Shown one piece after another: positions 1 through 5,889 of a stretch of 5,889 nucleotides of DNA; the first letter of the stretch is position 1, and every line of letters starts with the position of its first letter. Under the pieces are notes generated by a model. That model searched no databases, was not told where the DNA came from, and saw nothing but the letters and a program-made list of their open reading frames with translations. The translations under genes were made by a program, and so were the position numbers. Source of the stretch: an uncultured Bacteroidota bacterium (GTDB lineage Bacteria > Bacteroidota > Bacteroidia > Bacteroidales > SZUA-534); assembly GCA_937900725.1 (NCBI GenBank), contig CALCFP010000156.1, positions 1 to 5,889 of the forward strand. Reading direction: 5' to 3'.

Positions 1-2241
1 AACCGAGGCATGTTTACAGCGTGGGTAAGCGTGTACGATCCGCCACAATTGCTGGCTCCTCGCGACAATGTCGAGGCACCAGACAACGCATCGCTTCCTT
101 TGGTGTTTTCTTGGCTGGCCAGCAAGCACACCGGAGGCATTGTCCCTGTGCAGTACAAACTAGAAGTTTGGCGATTGAATATGGAATACTTGCCTGCACA
201 GACATGGGTGGAAAGCCAGACGCCGATATATACTGCCTCCACTTCGGCCACATCATTCACAGCCATACCTGCGGCTCTCAACCTCGAACCTGGTCAACGT
301 TACTGCTGGCGAGTTACGGTGATTGATCCAACAGGTCAGGCTCAGATAAACAAAGATGGCGAGAGTGAGGTGCGCACATTCGTCTATCAGCATACTTGTC
401 CCGATGTAACAGACATCGACATTAGCGTGAACAACACTCGCGTCGATTTTTCGTGGAATGGCAGCAACCAGCACTCGTACTATCAGGTCGATCTTGTTGA
501 CATGAACGGTTCCTCCACGTTGAAGGATTGTTACGACACCCGTTTCACATATTACGATTTTGAACGTGGCAGCAACTGGAAAGTCAGTGTCAAGGCAGTG
601 TGCCCAGGTGGCCTTGAATCGGATTGGGCAACATATCAAGACTTCAGCATTGACCCGCCCGGCACAACTCCTACTGTGGAGGAATGCCCTGACTGCGGTT
701 GCGCAGAAGCTCCAGAACAGCAGGCTATTGAAAACCAGAACCTGAAGGAACTGAAGGCCAACGATACCATAGTGAACCGCACAGGACGCACCCGTTTCAT
801 AATTGTAAACGCTACGGCCAACGGCGACGGCTCGTACAACGGACAGTTCCATCTGTGGCTTGAGTTGTGGAAGGTCAAGGTGCTGTGCGACTACACCGAC
901 CTCAAGGTCAACACCGACGGAGTGATACTCGACGGCCAGTGGCGAAGCGTGAGCAATCCCGCTCAAACGAGCATCCAAGCTGAACTTGCCAGCGCCGTTG
1001 TCCAACTCAAGAATGATATTGCCACCATAACCTACGATAACTCCATAAAGGACACGGTGGTACTTTCCGATGCCATACAGACCATCTATAAAGATGAGGA
1101 AGGACATTACCAGGCAGTGCTTGACAACGGTGAAGTAAAGGATGTCACCACTCAGCTTGAAAACAAGGGCCGGACGCTCATAACCGACAGCGAAGGCAAT
1201 CAGATGGTGCTCACCAGCGACCACCAGATAATGAGCGCCGAGCAGTACAAGGCAACCGGAAAGAACAATACGCTCATCAGCAACAGCAACAGCGAGAAGG
1301 ACAAGCAGGTCTCAACAGGCAAAGTAACGTTTGCCAAGGCCGACGGGCAGAAATACGGATTTGACGCCTACTCCGCCGACAATGCCTACGATGCCGTATA
1401 TCCAGCCCTTGAAGGTGGCTACAGGCCTGCCTACAAGAGCATTGCCAAGTGGCAGAGCGATGTTGTCACAGCCTCACCAATGGATAAAGTGAGCTTCCGC
1501 AACCAGATGGGAGCGCCTTACGCCGTGTCTGGCGGGCAGATACAACTCAAGGGTGAGTCTCAGCCAGGCGAGACGCCGGTTTTCGCCCACGTGGCTGAAA
1601 CCGACTCCACCACCAAGGTTGTTGGCCGGCTTAACTTGCTCACATTTGAGCAGAAGGTGATAAACGTGTGCCTGATACCACTTAATGGTGCCAGCGCCCC
1701 CAGCGTAGCAGACTTGGAGAAGGAACTGAATAGAATATTCGCCCAGGCAGTGATAAGTGTCAAGGTTAGCATAGGCTCGCCGCTTTCCATAACCTACGCC
1801 AATGGCCGAAACTTTGTGCATGGCGGTAGTGGGGTCATTGGCGCGTACAACGACGACCAGAAAGCCGCCATTAGCGCTTTGGGCAGTGCCGACAAGAATA
1901 CCTACTATCTGTTTATGATAGGCAATGTGTCCAAATACGATGCCGAGGGCAATCCAACCATGGTGGCAGGCTACATGCCTATAGGGCATCAGTATGGCTT
2001 TATATATGAGCAGTACAATGTGGCCCGAACCATAGCTCACGAGCTGTCACATGGGGCCTTCTGCCTTCATCACACATTCTCGAGCGATAGCGAGGCAGGC
2101 TACTACCAATCTTGCGAGGGCGGCTCCAACAACCTTATGGACTATTCTGACGGCACCACGCTCAACCACCTGCAGTGGCAATGGATGCACGAGTCGCATA
2201 GAAATGTGTTGGATTTTTTGGATGATGAGGGCGAGGAGTGA
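1..2241 (+). CDS. FN3/TANFOR-like surface protein with C-terminal zinc metallopeptidase domain (5'-truncated by window edge)
   Basis: The reading frame is open to base 1 (N-R-G before the Met at 10) and that Met sits inside a beta-strand-like segment with no signal peptide, so the true start lies upstream. Residues below count from the Met at 10. Residues ~9-125 and ~129-214 are FN3-like sandwiches (LVFSW, YCWRVTVID; VDFSW, WKVSVKA). A Cys cluster, CPDCGC (226-231), opens a module to ~320 containing NGDGSYNG and KVNTDGVILDG, which resembles the TANFOR domain of Tannerella and other Bacteroidota surface proteins. A linker without recognised domain (~320-545) precedes a zincin domain (~548-743): strand VINVCLIPLNG, then YYLFMIG, HELSHGAFCLHHTF (His677, Glu678, His681, His687) and NLMDY (708-712), a Met-turn-like segment, as in pappalysin-like (M43-type) metzincins. 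It ends soon after the catalytic domain with no Type IX sorting domain visible. Inferred role: exported protease, possibly the effector tip of a modular protein. The peptidase call is firm; substrate and export route are unknown. Confidence 0.93.
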   Translation, partial: NRGMFTAWVSVYDPPQLLAPRDNVEAPDNASLPLVFSWLASKHTGGIVPVQYKLEVWRLNMEYLPAQTWVESQTPIYTASTSATSFTAIPAALNLEPGQRYCWRVTVIDPTGQAQINKDGESEVRTFVYQHTCPDVTDIDISVNNTRVDFSWNGSNQHSYYQVDLVDMNGSSTLKDCYDTRFTYYDFERGSNWKVSVKAVCPGGLESDWATYQDFSIDPPGTTPTVEECPDCGCAEAPEQQAIENQNLKELKANDTIVNRTGRTRFIIVNATANGDGSYNGQFHLWLELWKVKVLCDYTDLKVNTDGVILDGQWRSVSNPAQTSIQAELASAVVQLKNDIATITYDNSIKDTVVLSDAIQTIYKDEEGHYQAVLDNGEVKDVTTQLENKGRTLITDSEGNQMVLTSDHQIMSAEQYKATGKNNTLISNSNSEKDKQVSTGKVTFAKADGQKYGFDAYSADNAYDAVYPALEGGYRPAYKSIAKWQSDVVTASPMDKVSFRNQMGAPYAVSGGQIQLKGESQPGETPVFAHVAETDSTTKVVGRLNLLTFEQKVINVCLIPLNGASAPSVADLEKELNRIFAQAVISVKVSIGSPLSITYANGRNFVHGGSGVIGAYNDDQKAAISALGSADKNTYYLFMIGNVSKYDAEGNPTMVAGYMPIGHQYGFIYEQYNVARTIAHELSHGAFCLHHTFSSDSEAGYYQSCEGGSNNLMDYSDGTTLNHLQWQWMHESHRNVLDFLDDEGEE

Positions 2242-2263
2242 GCATTGTGAGGAAAAATTGGTA

Positions 2264-2280
2264 GGAAACATATTGTTTCC
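2264..2280 (+). terminator. Perfect 7-bp palindromic hairpin after gene 1, possible terminator
   Basis: GGAAACA (2264-2270) and TGTTTCC (2274-2280) form a perfect seven-pair stem around a three-base TAT loop, starting 23 bases after the gene 1 stop codon. The position suits a transcription terminator or 3'-end stabiliser. There is no run of T after the stem, only the AT-rich ATTAATTGA, so it is not a canonical intrinsic terminator, and a symmetric protein-binding site is an alternative. Confidence 0.4.
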
Positions 2281-2359
2281 ATTAATTGACATTGCTTAAA
2301 ACTTCTGACGAATTAAACGGACCTTGCTCATATTCAGATGCATTGTTGCAAAATGGAGA

Positions 2360-2388
2360 TTGGCAAAACCATATAATTAATATATTTG
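2360..2388 (+). promoter_or_regulatory. Bacteroidota-type promoter of the ATPase/nuclease gene
   Basis: TATATTTG at 2381-2388 matches the Bacteroidota housekeeping -7 consensus TAnnTTTG exactly. A TTG core of the -33 element lies at 2360-2362, leaving 18 bases between them, close to the usual spacing. Transcription would begin near 2394-2396, only about 12 bases before the ATG at 2407. The promoter therefore also decides the start codon, because the TTG at 2386 lies inside the -7 motif. No operator is evident. Confidence 0.7.
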
Positions 2389-2406
2389 CACAAAATCGGC
2401 AGACTT

Positions 2407-3984
2407 ATGCAAATCGCAAGGAAATATCCAATTGGCATACAAGACTTTAAGGGTCTTATTGAAGATGGCTGGTCGTACATCGACAAGACAGACTTGGTTT
2501 ACAGGCTGGCGCATAGCCACAAAACCGCTTTCCTGAGCCGTCCGCGCCGTTTTGGCAAGAGCCTGCTGTGCTCAACACTCCGCTATTATTTCGAGGGCGA
2601 GAAGGATCTCTTCAACGGCCTGAAAATAAGCTCACTCGAAACAGATTGGGTGAAATATCCTGTGTTGCACTTCGGACTAAGCACAGGGACATACACAAGC
2701 GTGAAAAGTTTCGAATCCACATTGTCGTCCGCACTTTCAATATATGAAGAAAAATACGGCCGAAACGCGAACGAAGAGACGCTGTCGGACCGTTTCGCAG
2801 GCATACTGCGCCGTGCCCACCAGCAAGCAGGACAGAAAGTGGTTGTGCTAATAGACGAGTACGACAAGCCTCTGCTTGAGACACTCACCAACCACGAACT
2901 GAACGACCAGTTCCGCATAATCCTGAAGTCGTTCTACGGCACAATGAAATTCTCCGACGAGCATATCCGCTTCATCTTCCTCACAGGCGTCACCAAGTTC
3001 AGCAAGGTGAGCGTCTTCAGCGACCTTAACAACCTTGAGGATTTGACAATGAAAAACGATTATGCTACAATATGTGGCATAACCGAGGAGGAAATGACCA
3101 CCACTTTTGATGCAGAAATAAGTGCAATGGCCGAGAAACACAGCCTGCCCAAAGAACAGATGCTTGCCGAACTGAAGCAGATGTACGACGGCTACCATTT
3201 CGCCGAAAACCTGATTGACGTTTACAATCCGTTCAGCCTGCTGAATGCCATGTCGGAGAAAAAGTTCGGCTACTACTGGTTCGCGACAGGCACGCCTACC
3301 TACCTGACCAAGTTGCTACGCGACGCCAACTACAACCTGCGCGAACTCACGGGCGCCGAGGCCACCGCATCGCGCCTTGGCGACATCAGCCAACCCGAAC
3401 TCGACCCGGTCCCAATCCTGTTCCAGAGCGGATACCTGACCATCAAGGGCCACGATGCGGAATTTGACACCTACTCGCTCGATTTTCCGAATCGCGAAGT
3501 GCGACAAGGGTTCTTTGATGCCTTGTTGCCTCAGTTCGGGTCCAACTTTGACGAGAACGGAAACGGTTTTTCGCTTCCAAAATTTGTCAAGGCCGTTCGC
3601 GAGGGTCGCATCGACGATTTCATGGAGCGCTTGAAAGCCCTGCTTGCCAACATTCCATACACGCAGGCGCCCGAGGAGAAACGCCAGAAACTCATTGAAC
3701 AACAGTACCAAAACGTGGTTTACATCATCTTCACGCTGATGGGCTTCTACACCAAGATAGAGTACCACACAGCCATGGGTCGCATCGACCTCTCGATTGA
3801 GACACCAGACTACGTTTACGTCATGGAGTTCAAGGTCGGTCAGGGCAGTGCCGAGGAGGCACTTGCGCAGATAGAGGAACGGCACTATGCCGATGCTTTT
3901 GCGTCAACCGCCAAGACGCTGATCAAGGTTGGCGTGGGCTTCGACAACGCAACCCGTAACATCGACAAGTGGGTGACGGCGTAG
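2407..3984 (+). CDS. AAA-ATPase-like protein with C-terminal PD-(D/E)XK nuclease-like domain
   Basis: This is a complete 525-residue protein of the AAA-ATPase_like plus DUF1703/PDDEXK_9 family, which is abundant and multicopy in Bacteroidota and other anaerobes. The N-terminus carries the family signature RKYPIGIQDF and YIDKT (residues 5-28). The P-loop is the family's variant RPRRFGKS (45-52), in which the first Gly is replaced by Arg. Walker B is VVVLIDEYDKP (145-155, Asp150 and Glu151), and FIFLTGVTKF (189-198) occupies the sensor-1 position. The nuclease-like core near the C-terminus has GRID (Asp461), then Glu474-Phe-Lys476 in VMEFKV, followed by Gln488-Ile489: a complete D...ExK set. 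The ATG at 2407 is preferred over an upstream TTG at 2386 because it lies just after the promoter and family members begin in this way. No signal peptide or membrane segment is present, so it should be cytoplasmic. Nothing is truncated or missing. The cellular role of the family is not established; nucleic-acid processing or defence are inferences. Confidence 0.95.
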   Translation: MQIARKYPIGIQDFKGLIEDGWSYIDKTDLVYRLAHSHKTAFLSRPRRFGKSLLCSTLRYYFEGEKDLFNGLKISSLETDWVKYPVLHFGLSTGTYTSVKSFESTLSSALSIYEEKYGRNANEETLSDRFAGILRRAHQQAGQKVVVLIDEYDKPLLETLTNHELNDQFRIILKSFYGTMKFSDEHIRFIFLTGVTKFSKVSVFSDLNNLEDLTMKNDYATICGITEEEMTTTFDAEISAMAEKHSLPKEQMLAELKQMYDGYHFAENLIDVYNPFSLLNAMSEKKFGYYWFATGTPTYLTKLLRDANYNLRELTGAEATASRLGDISQPELDPVPILFQSGYLTIKGHDAEFDTYSLDFPNREVRQGFFDALLPQFGSNFDENGNGFSLPKFVKAVREGRIDDFMERLKALLANIPYTQAPEEKRQKLIEQQYQNVVYIIFTLMGFYTKIEYHTAMGRIDLSIETPDYVYVMEFKVGQGSAEEALAQIEERHYADAFASTAKTLIKVGVGFDNATRNIDKWVTA

Positions 3985-3997
3985 GTAAAACCGAATT

Positions 3998-4112
3998 ATG
4001 TTAATCAGCGTCATTGCCGTTCATTGGCAAGGATACAGACTGAAATGAATATGAATCAGCAAACAGGCAAATGAATCGAAAGCGACATAAATCAACTACC
4101 GACAATAAATGA
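3998..4112 (+). other. Chain of three mini-ORFs coupled by ATGA overlaps into gene 3 (possible leader peptides)
   Basis: Three tiny ORFs fill most of the gap between genes 2 and 3: 3998-4048 (MLISVIAVHWQGYRLK), 4045-4074 (MNMNQQTGK) and 4071-4112 (MNRKRHKSTTDNK). The stop of each overlaps the start of the next as ATGA (4045-4048, 4071-4074, 4109-4112), and the last overlap includes the ATG of gene 3. All three frames are used in turn. Such overlaps permit translational coupling by reinitiation, so these could be leader peptides that control gene 3. No ribosome binding sites are visible, the peptides resemble nothing I know, and an AT-rich gap rich in ATGAAT words could make the chain by chance. 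Confidence 0.2.
4045..4077 (+). repeat. Three ATGAAT(C) copies upstream of gene 3
   Basis: ATGAAT occurs at 4045-4050, 4051-4056 and 4071-4076, the last two extended to ATGAATC. The second and third copies start exactly 20 bases apart, about two turns of the helix, 32-58 bases before the gene 3 start. They could be half-sites for a regulator, or simple low-complexity sequence. They also supply the start codons of two of the mini-ORFs. Confidence 0.25.
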
Positions 4113-5889
4113 AAAAACTATTATTGGCATTATTGCTTTTGGCAGTGACATTGCCAATGTGGGCGCAGAGCGACAGCACTGCTTCTGTGCCCGAGTATTC
4201 GGTAAAGATGCGCACATGCGTAACCGGCAAAGGCGTGGTGTTGCGCTGGGCACCTGCAGATTACGCCACTTGGCGTGCCGCCGATACTCTCGGCTACGTG
4301 GTAAAGCGCTACACCATTCTGCGCAATAATCAGGTGCTTGAACCTGAAGAGATACAAAACCCGGCTAACATTGTGTCGCGCGAAGTGCGCCCAGCACCGC
4401 TTGAGGCATGGGAGCCATTTGCCAACGAGAAATACGTGGCCATAGCAGCCGAGTGCATCTACGGCGAGGCAGAGCAGCCTGTGGCAATGTCAACCGCAAA
4501 GTCCATATACCAGCAATATCGCCAGCAACAGCAGCGCTTTGCCTTTGCTTTGTACGCCGCCGACATGTCGCCCAAGGCTGCAGAGCTATCGGGCTTAATG
4601 TTTCTCGATTCAAGCGTCAAACCAAACGAAAAGTACCTCTATCACGTATATTTAGGCAATCTGCCCGATACCGTCAGACAAGACACCGCAATGGACTTTG
4701 TCATAGCAGGCATTGAGACACCTTTGGCCAACATGCCCGAACTGAAGAGCAAAAGTGCCGACCATGCTGTAAAATTGGAGTGGGACATATCGTCGGTTTC
4801 AAAATATTACACATCGTATGTATTGGAGCGTTCCGACGATTGTGGAGAGACATTTGTGCAACTTAATGATGCCAACATAGTAAGTTTAAGCAATTCCGAA
4901 AAACGAAGCAATATGGCCTATTATGTTGATTCTGTTCCGGTCAATAATGTGCCGTTTCAATATAGGCTTAAGGGCATCGATTGTTTTGGCCGCATAAGTG
5001 AGCCATCGGAGGTAATAGAAGCCTGTGGTGCAGTTCATCTTGATCAGGCACCTATGGTTATTGACTATAACGTATATGACAATAAGAGCATTGAACTTAT
5101 ATGGAGTTTCCCAGACAGCATGAATACCAGCGTGATTGGCTTTAAGGTTTATTCCCAGTCTGGTCCTAACGAACTCCTGCGCAAGATTTTTGAAGGCACA
5201 CAGCCAACGCAACGCAGTTTCGTCGACAATATGCCAGATATCTCCAATTACTATAAGGTGTCGGCCTATAATTCCGAAGTGGAGTTGATTACGCCATATG
5301 TAACTTATGTCGGCTTAATTGACAGTTTTCCGCCAGCTCCGCCAGTAGGTCTTGTAGGTACAATCGATACTACAGGTATTGCCACATTAAGATGGACTTC
5401 AAATACCGAGAGAGACATTTCTGGTTATAGGGTATATACAGCCAATAGACCTGATGTCGAGTTCGCTCTTCTTACTCCATCTGTTATTACCGACACTGTG
5501 TTCCAGACCAAAGTGAATCTGAACACGCTTACCAAGAAAATATATTATAAAGTCAATGCTGTGGATGTTCGTGACAACCAGTCTGCATTGTCAGAGATAT
5601 TGGAACTGTCGCGACCAGATACCGTACGTCCGTCTGCGCCAGTGTTTAAGGCCATAGATTCTCAGGATGAGCGTCCTTTGCTTACGTGGATATGCAGTAG
5701 CAGTTCAGATGTGGTTAGACATATTGTCTTGCGTAAGCAATCCGCTGACAGTGCGTTTGCGGAAATCTGGTCGTCAGAATATAAGGGAGAAATAGACCAT
5801 TATCTCGATAACGACGTTGTTTCTCGTAATTTATATATATACGCAATAGTCGCAGAAGACGATTCTGGCAACCGTTCACAAATGTCGGA
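4109..5889 (+). CDS. Secreted multi-FN3-domain protein, N-terminal 593 residues (3'-truncated by window edge)
   Basis: The frame is open from the ATG at 4109 to the last base. Residues 1-20 (MKKLLLALLLLAVTLPMWAQ) form a signal peptide with likely signal peptidase I cleavage after Ala-Gln, typical of Bacteroidota; no lipobox Cys is present. Residues ~28-200 form an N-terminal module (VVLRWAP, YVVKRYTILRN, FAFALYAADM, KPNEKYLYHVYL) that I recognise as recurring at the start of large Bacteroidota FN3 proteins; it includes a Gln-rich stretch (YQQYRQQQQRF, 134-144). Further FN3-like repeats lie at ~205-305 (KLEWD, YVLERSDD, FQYRLKGIDCFG), ~312-404 (IELIWSF, GFKVYS, YYKVSAYN), ~407-501 (ATLRWTSN, ISGYRVY, YYKVNAVD) and ~503-593 (LLTWICSS, LYIYAIVAEDDSGN). 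The fold suggests an adhesive or scaffolding role at or outside the cell surface. No catalytic domain is seen in this part, and the C-terminus, which would show sorting signals or an effector, is missing. No Bacteroidota promoter is obvious in the 124 bases upstream. G+C falls markedly after about 4800. Confidence 0.93.
   Translation, partial: MKKLLLALLLLAVTLPMWAQSDSTASVPEYSVKMRTCVTGKGVVLRWAPADYATWRAADTLGYVVKRYTILRNNQVLEPEEIQNPANIVSREVRPAPLEAWEPFANEKYVAIAAECIYGEAEQPVAMSTAKSIYQQYRQQQQRFAFALYAADMSPKAAELSGLMFLDSSVKPNEKYLYHVYLGNLPDTVRQDTAMDFVIAGIETPLANMPELKSKSADHAVKLEWDISSVSKYYTSYVLERSDDCGETFVQLNDANIVSLSNSEKRSNMAYYVDSVPVNNVPFQYRLKGIDCFGRISEPSEVIEACGAVHLDQAPMVIDYNVYDNKSIELIWSFPDSMNTSVIGFKVYSQSGPNELLRKIFEGTQPTQRSFVDNMPDISNYYKVSAYNSEVELITPYVTYVGLIDSFPPAPPVGLVGTIDTTGIATLRWTSNTERDISGYRVYTANRPDVEFALLTPSVITDTVFQTKVNLNTLTKKIYYKVNAVDVRDNQSALSEILELSRPDTVRPSAPVFKAIDSQDERPLLTWICSSSSDVVRHIVLRKQSADSAFAEIWSSEYKGEIDHYLDNDVVSRNLYIYAIVAEDDSGNRSQMS

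Larger units (their letters stand above)
2242..2406. other. 165-bp intergenic region between gene 1 and the ATPase/nuclease gene
   Basis: This AT-rich gap holds the palindrome at 2264-2280 near its left end and the promoter at 2360-2388 near its right end. The middle part (about 2281-2358) shows no ORF, tRNA or repeat that I can recognise. The layout, a hairpin and then a promoter, indicates that the downstream gene is transcribed separately from gene 1. Confidence 0.6.

Noticed and set aside
253..1224. A 323-codon ORF on the - strand opposite gene 1
   Set aside because: It lies entirely inside the + strand gene, whose translation shows FN3-like and TANFOR-like patterns. The antisense product shows no recognisable domain and is best explained as a codon-use shadow.
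1474..2040. A 188-codon ORF on the - strand opposite the linker and peptidase region of gene 1
   Set aside because: It overlaps the conserved zincin domain on the other strand, and its translation shows no domain or convincing start context.
2386..2406. TTG at 2386 as the start of the ATPase/nuclease gene, adding seven residues
   Set aside because: The TTG is part of the -7 promoter motif and upstream of the expected transcription start, and family members begin close to the ATG at 2407.
3316..3885. A 189-codon ORF on the - strand opposite the 3' half of the ATPase/nuclease gene
   Set aside because: The + strand here encodes the conserved nuclease-like core; the antisense frame is a shadow.
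4014..4030. TTGCC/GGCAA hairpin with a seven-base loop after gene 2, as a terminator
   Set aside because: The stem has only five pairs, there is no T-run, and it lies in the first mini-ORF. It is too weak to call.
4408..4716. A 102-codon + strand ORF inside the start of gene 3
   Set aside because: It is out of frame with the signal-peptide-bearing FN3 protein that spans the region, and its Arg-rich, domain-free product is typical of a frame shadow.
1..5889. CRISPR array, tRNA/rRNA genes, insertion sequence ends, or a transposase/integrase
   Set aside because: I saw no spaced repeats of CRISPR type, no tRNA-like cloverleaf, no long terminal inverted repeats and no recombinase motifs on either strand.

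Overview
The window looks like a piece of a Bacteroidota chromosome, probably a Bacteroidales species such as a Prevotella/Bacteroides relative. Three things point that way: a perfect Bacteroidota -7 promoter motif (TAnnTTTG, as TATATTTG at 2381-2388), the lack of Shine-Dalgarno sequences at the starts, and protein families that are mainly known from this phylum. The assignment rests on recognition by eye, not on a search.

Three genes lie on the + strand, and the first and last run off the window. (1) 1-2241 is the 3' part of a large protein: two fibronectin type III (FN3)-like domains, a Cys-marked module resembling the TANFOR domain of Tannerella/Bacteroidota surface proteins, a linker, and a C-terminal zinc metallopeptidase with HELSHGAFCLH and a Met-turn-like NLMDY. 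(2) 2407-3984 is an intact, apparently autonomous AAA-ATPase-like/PD-(D/E)XK nuclease-like gene (Pfam AAA-ATPase_like plus the DUF1703/PDDEXK_9 domain) with its own promoter. (3) 4109-5889 is the 5' part of a secreted protein with a signal peptide, an N-terminal FN3-like module of a recognisable Bacteroidota type, and at least four further FN3-like repeats.

Genes 1 and 3 look like parts of one functional locus: large exported, FN3-rich proteins, one ending in a protease domain placed like the toxin or effector tip of a polymorphic protein. The ATPase/nuclease gene between them is of a cytoplasmic, widely duplicated type. It probably arrived independently, since it has its own promoter and follows a palindromic hairpin just after gene 1.

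The less ordinary signals are three. Three tiny ORFs fill the 124-bp gap before gene 3 and are linked to each other and to gene 3 by four-base ATGA stop/start overlaps. Base composition drops sharply inside gene 3, from about 58% to about 40% G+C in the lines I counted. The peptidase has a non-standard zinc motif. The function of the FN3 protein system is not known to me, so the effector idea is inference.
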